Assembly: GCA_039193455.1 (NCBI GenBank)
Contig: JBCCWO010000004.1
Span: 1 to 64,000 of the forward strand
Length of the DNA stretch: 64,000 nucleotides
DNA from: JBCBGF01 sp039193455
GTDB taxonomy: Bacteria > Pseudomonadota > Alphaproteobacteria > Rhodobacterales > Rhodobacteraceae
Direction: 5' to 3'
Each line of letters begins with the position of its first letter. Position 1 is the stretch's first letter. The notes under the pieces are model-generated. The model was not told where the DNA came from. It ran no database searches and worked only from the letters and a program-made list of their open reading frames with translations. Below are positions 41,848 through 50,421 of this stretch, in pieces. The position numbers were made by a program, and so were the translations under genes.

Positions 41848-42747
41848 TTAAGGGCGGACTGCGACAAAGTCGGGAACAATCCCAGAAACGCGGACGGCCG
41901 TGGCGATGTCCTCGCCGGCAAAAAAGCCAAACCCGGACACGAGCGCCGATGCAACTCCGGCATTCAACGCGCCTAGAATGTCCGTGTGTAAACTGTCACC
42001 CACCATTAGTACACGCGATTTGTCGACGGGCCCTAGTCTTGCGAATGTCAGATCGTAGATATTGCCGAACGGCTTGCCGAAGAATTCAGGCTTGATACCG
42101 GTTTTGTCGGCGAGGCGATGCGCAAAATATCCGGGCTCTTTCGAAAAGCCATGCTCGCGTGGCGCCACGATATCCGGGTTGGCGACCAAAACACGTCGGG
42201 GGAACGCTTGAAGCTCGTACTCCAGCATGGACTGCCGTTCTTCGGTCCAGGTCGCGCTACCGATCAGGAGGAAGCCATCCGACTCCCGGTATACAGAGAG
42301 GTCATTTTCCAATGGCGCAAGTTTCAGCCCCGGAAAATCATCCATCCGAGCGTCAGTGCCCTGCATCGCGCCCCACCGGGAGGCTTTGGTGTCGTCCATG
42401 AAGGCCGCCATTGTTGTGCGGCTGGTGATGATATCCGCTTCCGGAAAATCGAAACCGAGACGGCCGTACTTTGCGCAAAGCTCGGACCGTTGAACACTGG
42501 CCGCATTCGACACGACCAACACATGCTTCCCGGCTGCGCGAAACTGCTCAATCCGCTCGGCGACGCCAGGTATTGCTGTTTCGCCGATGTTCAGAACGCC
42601 AAATGCATCCAGTAGAAAAACGTCGAAATCCGCAGCTATGTCGTCAAGTGTGGCTATCTCTTGATAGGTGCGCTGGGGCCGCGTGCTGGGCGGCAGCCGA
42701 TGACGAACGTCCTCGTAGGCGACAAACGCCTCCTGCGCGGACATCAT
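41848..42747 (-). CDS. HAD superfamily class IIA hydrolase (NagD-like) in a phosphonate-type operon
   Basis: The 299-residue protein has HAD motif I as DVFLLDAFGVLN near residue 40 (first Asp nucleophile, second Asp present), motif II in LVVSNAAS, and motif IV in VLMVGDSLHTDILGA near 250. The cap is of class IIA (between motifs II and III). It probably removes phosphate from a small organophosphate. It starts at 42747, directly after the second PhnE gene (42750), so it belongs to the phn-like operon, where it may release phosphate from the imported ester. A second ATG at 42744 is possible. Confidence 0.88.
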   Translation of the reverse strand: MMSAQEAFVAYEDVRHRLPPSTRPQRTYQEIATLDDIAADFDVFLLDAFGVLNIGETAIPGVAERIEQFRAAGKHVLVVSNAASVQRSELCAKYGRLGFDFPEADIITSRTTMAAFMDDTKASRWGAMQGTDARMDDFPGLKLAPLENDLSVYRESDGFLLIGSATWTEERQSMLEYELQAFPRRVLVANPDIVAPREHGFSKEPGYFAHRLADKTGIKPEFFGKPFGNIYDLTFARLGPVDKSRVLMVGDSLHTDILGALNAGVASALVSGFGFFAGEDIATAVRVSGIVPDFVAVRP

Positions 42748-42749
42748 GG

Positions 42750-43565
42750 TCAAATGATTGCTCCTCGGACCTTGGCGGACGCCCATTCGCTGATGATAAC
42801 CGCGACCAGGATCACAACAAGGATCAGGCTGACCTGCGGCCAGGCGAGAACATTGAGCGAGGCCGACAGCTGCAGACCGATGCCGCCAGCGCCGACAAGA
42901 CCGAGGACGGTGGACTCACGGATGTTGATGTCCCACCGAAAGACGGCGATCCCGGCGAATGCCGGAAGGATCTGCGGAACGATCCCATATGCCATGACCT
43001 GCCAGCGGCTTGCGCCCGTGGCGGTAATGGCTTCGACTTGCGTATGGTCGATTTCTTCGATGGCCTCGTAGAGAAGTTTCGCACAAAACCCGATCGAGCG
43101 AATTGCGATTGCAACAACGCCTGCAAAGACGCCGGGCCCTATGATTGCAATAAGCAAAAGCGCCCAGATCAGCGAATTGATCGAGCGGGTCGACACGATG
43201 ATCAGCAACGCGATCGGGCGCACGAACAGAGCCGAGGGCGTCGTGTTTCGGGCCGCCAGGAAAGCGACCGGCACCGCCAGGCAAAGCGCAATTAGCGTTC
43301 CAAGCGTTGCAATGTTGAGCGTGTCCCAGATCGGACGACCAAGTTGGGTGATGTATTCCCAACGGGGCGGCGTAGCGCGCGTCCAGATGTCGTTCGCGAT
43401 GCGGGGTGCGTCCCAAACGAAGAACCAGGTCGTCGCGTCACTAATCCGTTGCCAGCAAAGCAGGAACACGGCGATCCCTATAAGCCAGCCGAACCAACGA
43501 ACCATGCTTTGACCTGTGGTCCGCCTGTGCCAGACCTGTACGCCGTCGCGTTGATGAACCGGCAT
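42750..43565 (-). CDS. phnE: Phosphonate/phosphate-ester ABC transporter permease PhnE (second copy)
   Basis: This 271-residue inner-membrane permease has an N-terminal helix (WFGWLIGIAVFLLCW) and the binding-protein-dependent transport fold with IEEIDHTQVEAITATGASRWQVMAYGIVPQILPAF as the ATPase coupling loop, followed by RESTVLGLVGAGGIGLQL, a hallmark of PhnE. It shares its first base with the last base of the first phnE gene and is similar to it, so the two form a heterodimeric pore (PhnCDEE arrangement). The substrate class is set by the PhnD-like receptor. Confidence 0.93.
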   Translation of the reverse strand: MPVHQRDGVQVWHRRTTGQSMVRWFGWLIGIAVFLLCWQRISDATTWFFVWDAPRIANDIWTRATPPRWEYITQLGRPIWDTLNIATLGTLIALCLAVPVAFLAARNTTPSALFVRPIALLIIVSTRSINSLIWALLLIAIIGPGVFAGVVAIAIRSIGFCAKLLYEAIEEIDHTQVEAITATGASRWQVMAYGIVPQILPAFAGIAVFRWDINIRESTVLGLVGAGGIGLQLSASLNVLAWPQVSLILVVILVAVIISEWASAKVRGAII

Positions 43566-44380
43566 TACTGAACCCTCGCGCGGATAATGCCGGACAGATA
43601 TTCGAGCACCATCACGATGCCGATAATGAGGATTAAGATAGCGGCGGCGGTATCGTATTCGTAGCGGTCAAACGCGGTATTCAGCGTCGCACCAATGCCA
43701 CCGGCGCCGACTAGGCCGAGGATCGCGCTCTCACGGAAATTTATGTCGATCCGGTACATCGAGAGCCCGACAAGGCGCGGCATAACCTGCGGCTGAACAC
43801 CATAGTTGATCCACTGCATCCATTTCGCACCACTTGCCTTAATGGCTTCTGCCTGGACCTGGTCCATTGCTTCAATGTCTTCTGCAAGAAGCTTTGACAG
43901 AAATCCGATGGTCGCGAACGACAGGGTCAAGAAGCCGGCCAGCGGCCCGAACCCGAAGATTGCCACAAGCAGGATCGCCACGATAATTTCTTGCAGCGCA
44001 CGGCTGATCGCGACGATGCCGCGACAAATAACATAAACCGGCAGCGGTGCGATGTTCCGAGCTGCGCCGAGGCCGATAGGTATCGAGATCAAGATGCCGA
44101 CAACCGATGCGGCGACTGTCATCACGATGCTTTCAAGCAGACCGCTCCAGATGTCGCTCCAGCGAGATACGAAATCCGGGCGGGTAAACGACAGGACGAA
44201 TTGCCAGCCGCGATCCAGCCCGACATAGACCCGACCCCAGTCGACTTCGATGGTCGCAAAGGCTGCGATCAGATAAACTATGAACCCGATGGTTAGGAGG
44301 CTACGGAGCCACGCGCGCTTGATAAAGGGCGGCTTTTTCCACCGTTTGCCAAGGAAATCACTCAGAGCAACATCGCTCAT
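43565..44380 (-). CDS. phnE: Phosphonate/phosphate-ester ABC transporter permease PhnE (first copy)
   Basis: The 271-residue permease shows the coupling loop DIEAMDQVQAEAIKASGAKWMQWINYGVQPQVMPRL and the PhnE hallmark FRESAILGLVGAGGIGATL. An N-terminal cytoplasmic stretch rich in lysine and tryptophan (GKRWKKPPFIKRAWLR) precedes the first helix. Its start overlaps the phnC stop by ATGA and its end abuts the second copy. Gene order is phnD, phnC, phnE, phnE, HAD on the minus strand. Confidence 0.93.
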   Translation of the reverse strand: MSDVALSDFLGKRWKKPPFIKRAWLRSLLTIGFIVYLIAAFATIEVDWGRVYVGLDRGWQFVLSFTRPDFVSRWSDIWSGLLESIVMTVAASVVGILISIPIGLGAARNIAPLPVYVICRGIVAISRALQEIIVAILLVAIFGFGPLAGFLTLSFATIGFLSKLLAEDIEAMDQVQAEAIKASGAKWMQWINYGVQPQVMPRLVGLSMYRIDINFRESAILGLVGAGGIGATLNTAFDRYEYDTAAAILILIIGIVMVLEYLSGIIRARVQ

Positions 44381-45180
44381 TCGGCGGCCTCAATGCCTTC
44401 GTCCTCATCCTCTACCTTTTCGATGGTCGCTTCCCAATCCTCTTCGCCGTAGATCTCGGTCAGCTTGGCGGGGGTCAACCCAGCCGGACCACCGTCGTAA
44501 ACGATCTCTCCGAACCGGAGGCCGACGACGCGCGGCACGAACATCTGGGCGAGTGCCACGTCATGAATGTTGATGATCGCCGCCAACCCGCGTTCACGGC
44601 ACAATTCGGTGATCAGCCGCATGATCTGGCGGCTAGTCTTAGGATCGAGCGAGGCGGTCGGCTCGTCTACCAACAATAGCTTCGGGTTCTGGATCAACGC
44701 GCGGCAGATCCCAACCCGTTGGCGTTGTCCGCCCGACAGTTCGTCGGCGCGCTTGTCGGCCATGTGAAGCAGCCCTACGCGGTCTAGAAGACGAAACGCT
44801 TCGTCAACGTCAGACTGCGGATAGCGGCGTAGGAAGCTACGCCAGAACCCTACAAAGCCGAGCCTACCGGAGAGCACGTTCTCCATCACGGTCAATCGCT
44901 CGACCAGCGCGTATTCCTGAAAGATCATGCCCATTTCTCGTCGGGCCTTTCGGAGCGCGCCAGACCCGAGCTTGGTGAGATTGATTTCGTCCAGCATCAC
45001 CGCGCCGCCCGTCGGTTCGACAAGCCGGTTGATACACCGGATCATTGTGGATTTTCCCGCACCTGACGGGCCGATCAAGGCGAGTACTTGCCCTTTCGGC
45101 ACCTCCAGATCGATGCCTTTCAGCGCCTGATCACCGGTCTTGTAGGTCTTTGTGAGCTCTTCGAGGCGCAGCATTGGCAT
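44377..45180 (-). CDS. phnC: Phosphonate/phosphate-ester ABC transporter ATP-binding protein PhnC
   Basis: The 267-residue ATPase has Walker A GPSGAGKST near residue 37, MIFQEYALVERLTVMENVLSGRLG (a PhnC-typical Q-loop region), signature LSGGQRQRVGICRALIQNP and Walker B LLLVDEPTASLDP. It ends in an unusual acidic tail (EKVEDEDEGIEAAE). It drives the two PhnE subunits. The start may be 45180 or the in-frame ATG at 45174. A stable hairpin lies between it and phnD. Confidence 0.93.
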   Translation of the reverse strand: MPMLRLEELTKTYKTGDQALKGIDLEVPKGQVLALIGPSGAGKSTMIRCINRLVEPTGGAVMLDEINLTKLGSGALRKARREMGMIFQEYALVERLTVMENVLSGRLGFVGFWRSFLRRYPQSDVDEAFRLLDRVGLLHMADKRADELSGGQRQRVGICRALIQNPKLLLVDEPTASLDPKTSRQIMRLITELCRERGLAAIINIHDVALAQMFVPRVVGLRFGEIVYDGGPAGLTPAKLTEIYGEEDWEATIEKVEDEDEGIEAAE

Positions 45181-45201
45181 TCCCTAGCCAAGGGTATCGT
45201 A

Positions 45202-45221
45202 GCGGGCCCTCGCGGGCCCGC
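45202..45221 (-). terminator. Intra-operon GC-rich hairpin between phnD and phnC
   Basis: Two perfect 8-bp arms, GCGGGCCC (45202-45209) and GGGCCCGC (45214-45221), enclose a 4-base loop. There is no T-run, so it is more likely an mRNA-stabilising or partial-attenuation hairpin, which would give more receptor (PhnD) than membrane subunits. Such hairpins are common after binding-protein genes. Confidence 0.6.
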
Positions 45222-45236
45222 CTCACTTCGGTCGGA

Positions 45237-46211
45237 TCATTCGCAAGCGTAAGATACGCCGTTGGCGGCATCGATCTTACGGATCACTTCCCAGAACTCC
45301 TGATAGGTCATTTCGAGGAATTGACCTTCGTTGGATTTCGAGAATTCGGCTTCAAGCGTCGTGCCTTCCCATTCGAAGTTGAAGAACGCGTTGCGGATGC
45401 TCTCCTGAAGCTCGGGCGCCAGGTTGTAGACGGTACCGAACCCAGTCGTTGGGAAGGTTTGCGACTTGTATATCGTGATCACGTCTTCCTCTTTGATGAC
45501 ATCGCGCGAAATCATCCGCGACTTCACCGAGTTCGCAATCGACGCAGCCATGTAGTCCTTGTTTGCCACACCAAGAATCGAGTTGTCGTGCTTGCCGGAA
45601 AAGACCGGCTCGAAATCACGGTCAGGCAACAGGTCAAAGTCGCCCTTTAGGATCGCCGACGGCGCCTTGAAACCCGAGTTCGACGTGGGCGATGTAAAGG
45701 CAAGCTGCCCACCCTTGATGTCCTCGACGCTTTCGATGCCCGAACCGGGAAAGGTGATGATTTCCATCTCGTAGCCGAAGTTGCCGTCTTTCGAGGCCAT
45801 AATCGTGAACGGACGGAAACCGGCGCAATTCACTGCCAACGGGTTCGAACCGGTGTTGAAGCCTGCGATATGCAGGCGGCCCGAGCGCATCGCTTCGATC
45901 TGGGCTGCGTTGTTCTGAACCGGAAAGAAAACGACATCCTTGCCGGTTTCCGCTTCGAGATGATCAAGGAAATCCGACCATGCCGTTGCGTAAACGGCTG
46001 GGTCTTCCACGGGAGTGTACGCAAAGATAAGCGTGTCCGGATCGATCTGATCTGCGGCATCCGTCGGAATATCGGCGATCAGGTCGCCGTCAGTGTCGCA
46101 GAAACGGTCGTCAAGATCGCCACGCGGGCAGTCCTGCGCTGAGGCAGTGCCACCAAGCGACAGCAGGGCAATCGCCGAGGCGCCAATCACCAGTTTGATA
46201 TCGATTTTCAT
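45237..46211 (-). CDS. phnD: Phosphonate/phosphate-ester ABC transporter binding protein, PhnD-like
   Basis: This 324-residue exported receptor starts at 46211 behind GGGAGG, with a signal peptide (LVIGASAIALLSLGGTASAQ). It has the PhnD-family core TLIFAYTPVEDPAVYA near residue 65, VVFFPVQNNAAQIEAMRSGRLHIAGFNTG near 95 and TSPTSNSGFKAPSAIL near 180, the loops that hold the phosphonate or phosphite group. A distinctive cysteine-bearing N-terminal stretch (CPRGDLDDRFCDTDGD) precedes the fold. Ligands of this family range from phosphonates to phosphite and phosphate; neighbours favour an organophosphate, but this is not shown. Confidence 0.92.
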   Translation of the reverse strand: MKIDIKLVIGASAIALLSLGGTASAQDCPRGDLDDRFCDTDGDLIADIPTDAADQIDPDTLIFAYTPVEDPAVYATAWSDFLDHLEAETGKDVVFFPVQNNAAQIEAMRSGRLHIAGFNTGSNPLAVNCAGFRPFTIMASKDGNFGYEMEIITFPGSGIESVEDIKGGQLAFTSPTSNSGFKAPSAILKGDFDLLPDRDFEPVFSGKHDNSILGVANKDYMAASIANSVKSRMISRDVIKEEDVITIYKSQTFPTTGFGTVYNLAPELQESIRNAFFNFEWEGTTLEAEFSKSNEGQFLEMTYQEFWEVIRKIDAANGVSYACE

Positions 46212-46258
46212 GTTTCCTCCCAGGGTTATGCGTCGCAGTCGACCGCTTATTTTTTTGG

Positions 46259-47056
46259 TCAGTCCGTGACGGTGATATGGACATTCGCGCCGACAAGCGC
46301 GCTTAGCAAGGTTCCTTTCGGTGGTTCATCGGAAATCACCGACGCCAGCTCGTCCAATCGGCCAACGTTGGCGAGGCCTTTGCGGCCGAACTTTTCGGCG
46401 TCGACCAAGAGATAAGCGCTGGCCGCGCGCTGGAGCATCACACGTTTTACCGCCGCGAACCCTCGGACCGATTCCGATGGCCCCTCATCGGACAGCCCAT
46501 AAGCGCCAATAAAGCAGCGATCCACATTGAAGCGCGAAAGATATTCCAGTGTCTCGGTTCCGACGACCGCGGACTCGGCGGCAAGGTATTCACCCGGACA
46601 TAGGAGGACCTGCGGCGCGCCGTGGCCCAAAGTCATTGCGACAGGAATTGAATTCGTGATGACAGTACAGGGCGTATCGAGATAGGCCAGCGCGCGAGCC
46701 ATCTGAATGGTCGTCGAACCCGAGTCGATCATCACGGTTTCTCCGTCATGGACCAACTCGGCGGCACTGCGCCCGATCTGTTCGCGCTGATCTATGCGGG
46801 CATTCGACCGTTCATCGAGACTGGGATAATGCCCCTGCGTGGGAGCCGATGCGCCGCCGTGTGCACGGGATATCAACCCATCATCTGCAAGCGCGTCAAA
46901 GTCCCGGCGGACAGTCTCGGTCGAGACGTTGAAGCGACGAGACAACTCACTGATGCGCACGTGGGGGCGAAGCTTCAATTCCAAGAGAATTTGGCGGCGA
47001 CGCTCGGATTTCTTAAGGCGATCGCGGCCCTTCTCGCTGGTCTTCTCTTTGGACAT
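46259..47056 (-). CDS. DeoR family transcriptional regulator of the phn-like operon
   Basis: The 265-residue protein starts at 47056; the open frame reaches 47128 but without a site as good as GGAGAGG. The N-terminal HTH is RRRQILLELKLRPHVRISELSRRFNVSTETVRRDFDALADDGLISRAHGGA, the standard DeoR signature, and the C-terminal sugar-isomerase-like sensor has MIDSGSTTIQMARAL and ITNSIPVAMTL. DeoR sensors usually bind phosphorylated sugars, fitting a phosphate-ester operon. It is 47 bases upstream of phnD on the same strand and divergent from the Na/Pi transporter. Confidence 0.92.
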   Translation of the reverse strand: MSKEKTSEKGRDRLKKSERRRQILLELKLRPHVRISELSRRFNVSTETVRRDFDALADDGLISRAHGGASAPTQGHYPSLDERSNARIDQREQIGRSAAELVHDGETVMIDSGSTTIQMARALAYLDTPCTVITNSIPVAMTLGHGAPQVLLCPGEYLAAESAVVGTETLEYLSRFNVDRCFIGAYGLSDEGPSESVRGFAAVKRVMLQRAASAYLLVDAEKFGRKGLANVGRLDELASVISDEPPKGTLLSALVGANVHITVTD

Positions 47057-47087
47057 GACAGTTTTTACCCACCTCTCCCGCAGCAAA

Positions 47088-47107
47088 TTGTGGTATCTTG
47101 TGGTGTA
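47088..47107. promoter_or_regulatory. Tandem 10-bp repeat in the DeoR/Na-Pi divergent promoter
   Basis: TTGTGGTATC (47088-47097) and TTGTGGTGTA (47098-47107) are adjacent direct copies, one helical turn apart, between the divergent genes. DeoR-family regulators often bind tandem repeats of this kind, so it is a candidate operator controlling both directions. Confidence 0.45.
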
Positions 47108-47222
47108 TTTCAAACATTTTTGTTGCATAAGCCAATTTTCGATGTGAGATTCTTTGTAATGTTAAGGAACTGGACGCTCTCACACGCTTGACTCCTATGC
47201 GCTTACATAATGGACCGCACCG

Positions 47223-48884
47223 TTGATAACGCTTGCCGCACAGTTGGCGGCAGCCGTCATGCTGCTTCTGTGGTCGGTCCGCCTGATCCGCACCGGCGTC
47301 GAGCGAGCGTTCATGCCGCAACTCAAGCGCAGCTTGAAGAACCTTTCGGATAACCGTCTTTCCGCGGCCGCCGGAGGCATGTTGGCCGCCATGGTCCTAC
47401 AAAGCTCTACGGCTGTCGCACTTGTCGGTTCAGGATTCGCGATCTCAGGCCTTCTTGGCACGACGGCTGCGCTCGCACTTTTGCTCGGCGCTGATCTGGG
47501 GTCGGCACTGATGGCCCAAGTACTATTCCTGCCTGTTCAGGCCTTGGTGCCCTTCGCGCTGATCGCGGGTGTCGGCAATTTCTTTAAGGCACGCGGGCGA
47601 AAGGCGAAACAGATCGGGCGTATTCTGATCGGGTTCGCGCTGGTTCTGGTTTCGCTTAGCATGATCCGAACCGCCACTGCGCCGATCAGCGGAAACGAGA
47701 TCGTGCAATCGATTGCCGCCTATTTCCAGACGGACTTGCTTAGCGCTTACGTGTTTGGCGCGCTTCTTGCGTGGGCGATGCACTCTAGCCTTGCTGCCGT
47801 TCTGGTCTTTGCAACCTTTGCAGCCACGGGCTTGATCGCTGCGCCCGTCGCTGCGGCGCTCGTGATTGGTGCCAACCTTGGTGGCGCTCTCGTGCCAGTC
47901 GTGTTGCTCTGGTCGGGTGATCGTCCAGGCCAGCTCATTGCACTTGGAAACCTGTTTGCACGCGGCGGTACGACGCTGGTGTTCATCGCAATCCTGATGT
48001 CCGGGCCGTTACCCAGTACATGGCTCGCAGTCTTGACGGGCCAGCAGGCTATTGCCTTGCATATTCTGGTCAACGTGGCGGTTGTCGTCTTCGCCCTTCC
48101 GTTCGCAACAGCGCTGATCGCCGCTGCCGAACGCGTGGCGCCGGCAAAAAACATTGCGGGCGGAGATACGTTGTCCGCCTTGGACCAAAGCGCACTTGAT
48201 CACACGCCACTTGCGCTTGCGTGTACGCAGAGAGAGCTCTTGCGAATGGCAGAGACGGTGCAGTCCATGCTTGTGCCTGTCATGCAATTGTTCAGGGCAT
48301 GGGATGGCGAAACGGCGCGCGTGATCGCGATCCGCGAAGACCACGTCGACCGCATGCACTTCGAAACTAAGATCTATGTGTCGAAGCTTCGTGAAAGCGC
48401 TCTGGACTCGATTGCCGAGAAAGCCACGCTTGATGTGATCGCTATCGCAAACAGCTTCGAAGAAGCCGCAGATCGGATAGCGGTTAATCTGACAGCGCTC
48501 GCAAAAAAGATGCGCGACGAGGCCATGGTGTTCTCCGACGAAGGGCTGTCTGACCTTGCGGTCTTTCACGACCAGGTCGCTACGAACGGTCAGCTTGCCC
48601 TCAGGGTTCTGACCACCGGAGACGCAGAAGCGGCACGTCAGCTTGTCGAGGAAAAAGATCGTATCCGCATAGAAGAGCAACGACTTCAGGAACGTCACCT
48701 CAAGCGTCTTCAGGAGGGCGGGCCGGCAAGCATCGAAACGACGAACATTCACCAAGAAGTGCTGAGGCTGCTGAAACAGATCAACGCGGCAATCAGCTAT
48801 GTGGCCTATCCCATTGCGGAAGAAACCGGTGATTTGCTCGAAAGTCGGCTGGCCCGCCCACGCCGCATCGTGGGCCTGCCATGA
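47223..48884 (+). CDS. Na+/phosphate cotransporter family protein with PhoU-like domain
   Basis: The 553-residue protein begins at a TTG (47223). The membrane half has two inverted repeats of the NaPi-II fold: GGMLAAMVLQSSTAVALVGSGFA near residue 53 with the key QSST motif, and a second copy near 180 in which it has become HSSLAAVLVFATF. The C-terminal ~200 residues are helical and PhoU-like (RIAVNLTALAKKM, VEEKDRIRIEEQRL). It would import or export phosphate. It leads a rightward operon with the Nudix gene (ATGA overlap) and the AfuABC-like transporter, divergent from the DeoR/phn operon. Confidence 0.9.
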   Translation: MITLAAQLAAAVMLLLWSVRLIRTGVERAFMPQLKRSLKNLSDNRLSAAAGGMLAAMVLQSSTAVALVGSGFAISGLLGTTAALALLLGADLGSALMAQVLFLPVQALVPFALIAGVGNFFKARGRKAKQIGRILIGFALVLVSLSMIRTATAPISGNEIVQSIAAYFQTDLLSAYVFGALLAWAMHSSLAAVLVFATFAATGLIAAPVAAALVIGANLGGALVPVVLLWSGDRPGQLIALGNLFARGGTTLVFIAILMSGPLPSTWLAVLTGQQAIALHILVNVAVVVFALPFATALIAAAERVAPAKNIAGGDTLSALDQSALDHTPLALACTQRELLRMAETVQSMLVPVMQLFRAWDGETARVIAIREDHVDRMHFETKIYVSKLRESALDSIAEKATLDVIAIANSFEEAADRIAVNLTALAKKMRDEAMVFSDEGLSDLAVFHDQVATNGQLALRVLTTGDAEAARQLVEEKDRIRIEEQRLQERHLKRLQEGGPASIETTNIHQEVLRLLKQINAAISYVAYPIAEETGDLLESRLARPRRIVGLP

Positions 48885-49342
48885 ACGACCGTGTTGCACA
48901 GCAGATCGCCGCGCTGCCAGTCCGATGGGACAATGATGGCAAGCTCCACGTGCTGATGGTCACGTCGCGCGACACGGGTCGGTGGGTCATGCCGAAAGGC
49001 TGGCTGATGGATGGCAAGAAACCATGGCGCGCGGCAAAAATCGAAGCATTGGAAGAGGCTGGCGCAGTTGGCTTTGTATCGGACGTGGCCATGGGTCACT
49101 ATCACTATTCAAAGGGTCTAGACGGCGGACGCAGCGTGACTTGCCGCGTCGCGGTGTATCCCATGATCGTCAACAGCCTCAAACGGCGTTGGAAAGAGCG
49201 CAAAGAAAGGAAGCGGCGCTGGTTTCCATTGAGGAAGGCCGCAAAGCTGGTGGATGAAACGGAATTGACGGCGTTGCTGCTGAAATTGGCCGAAGAGCCG
49301 GACAAGCTGCTCGCCATGCAAGAGATACGCGAGGCCTCGTGA
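48881..49342 (+). CDS. Nudix hydrolase, diphosphoinositol-polyphosphate-hydrolase-like
   Basis: This 153-residue protein contains a variant Nudix box: MPKGWLMDGKKPWRAAKIEALEEAGAVG near residues 38-65. The core acidic residues of the EExG part are present, but the first Glu and the Arg of the REUxEE consensus are replaced by Lys and Ile. The form PKGWxMxGKKPxxAAxxEAxEEAG is common among alphaproteobacterial relatives of diphosphoinositol polyphosphate hydrolases. It is fused in translation to the Na/Pi gene (ATGA) and precedes the AfuABC-like genes. It may hydrolyse a phosphorylated metabolite taken up by this locus. Confidence 0.88.
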   Translation: MNDRVAQQIAALPVRWDNDGKLHVLMVTSRDTGRWVMPKGWLMDGKKPWRAAKIEALEEAGAVGFVSDVAMGHYHYSKGLDGGRSVTCRVAVYPMIVNSLKRRWKERKERKRRWFPLRKAAKLVDETELTALLLKLAEEPDKLLAMQEIREAS

Positions 49343-49395
49343 CGTCTCGCGGACAAAACCGGATTAACCGGACTGAAAACCCAAGGGAGGAACAC

Positions 49396-50421
49396 ATGAA
49401 GAAAATCTCAGTTATGGCGGCGGGCTCGATAGTCGCGCTGTCCGCATCGCTTGGCGGGGCACAGGCGGACAACCTGACGCTCTATTGCTCGGCGCAGGAA
49501 GACTGGTGTCAGTTGATGGCTCGTAGCTTCGAAGACGCTACAGGAATTGACGTCGACATGACGCGCAAATCCTCGGGCGAGACCTTCGCGCAAATCCGCG
49601 CGGAGTCCTCCAATCCAAAAGGAGATGTCTGGTGGGGAGGTACGGGTGACCCGCATCTTCAGGCCGCCGAAGAAGGCCTGACGATGGAATACATGTCGCC
49701 GATGCGAGATCAGCTCCACGACTGGGCCATCAGTCAGGCGGAAAGCGCTGGGAACAAGACGATCGGCATATACTCCGGCGCGCTCGGCTATGGCTACAAC
49801 ACCGATCTGCTGGCGGCGAACAACCTGCCCGAGCCGTCCTGCTGGAAAGACTTGCTGAAGCCCGAATTCAAGGGGCATGTCCAGATGGCAAACCCGAATT
49901 CTTCGGGCACGGCCTATACGACGCTGGCCTCTATGGTGCAGATCTTTGGCGAAGACGAAGGTTTTGAGTTCATGAAGGGTCTTCATGCCAACGTGAACCA
50001 GTACACCAAGTCGGGCTCGGCCCCCATCAAGGCAGCAGGTCGTGGCGAGAACACGATCGGCATCGTTTTTATGCATGACGCGGTGAAACAGGCCGTGTCG
50101 GGTTTCCCGGTCAAGGTCGTCGCCCCCTGCGAAGGCACCGGCTACGAGATCGGGTCAATGTCGATAATTGACGGTGCGCGAAACGAAGACGAAGCCAAAC
50201 AGTTCTACGACTGGGCGCTAAGCACCGATGCGCAGAACCTTGCGCTCGAGGTTAATGCGTTCCAGGTGCCGTCGAACAAAGGCGCTGAAACGTCCTCCAG
50301 CGCACCGGACATGTCAACGATCAAGCTCATCGACTACAACTTCAAGCTTTACGGCTCGTCCGATGAACGCAAACGCTTGCTACAGAAGTGGGACGAAGAG
50401 GTCTCAGTCCTGCCTCAGTAA
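49396..50421 (+). CDS. ABC transporter substrate-binding protein, AfuA/FbpA family
   Basis: The 341-residue exported receptor starts at 49396 behind GGGAGGAAC, with signal peptide MKKISVMAAGSIVALSASLGGAQA. The fold is that of iron/sugar-phosphate binding proteins: LTLYCSAQEDWCQLMARSFEDATGI at the N-lobe, KGDVWWGGTGDPHLQAAEEG, and VFMHDAV plus CEGTGYEIGSM in the C-lobe. The paired tyrosines that bind ferric iron in FbpA are not evident, and the HD and EG segments recall AfuA, which binds hexose phosphates. Context with phosphatases favours a phosphate ester over iron. Confidence 0.88.
   Translation: MKKISVMAAGSIVALSASLGGAQADNLTLYCSAQEDWCQLMARSFEDATGIDVDMTRKSSGETFAQIRAESSNPKGDVWWGGTGDPHLQAAEEGLTMEYMSPMRDQLHDWAISQAESAGNKTIGIYSGALGYGYNTDLLAANNLPEPSCWKDLLKPEFKGHVQMANPNSSGTAYTTLASMVQIFGEDEGFEFMKGLHANVNQYTKSGSAPIKAAGRGENTIGIVFMHDAVKQAVSGFPVKVVAPCEGTGYEIGSMSIIDGARNEDEAKQFYDWALSTDAQNLALEVNAFQVPSNKGAETSSSAPDMSTIKLIDYNFKLYGSSDERKRLLQKWDEEVSVLPQ

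Noticed and set aside
47057..47222. Possible Pho box in the DeoR/Na-Pi promoter
   Set aside because: Only a single CTGTCAT heptamer was found next to the DeoR start; a Pho box needs at least two copies at fixed spacing.
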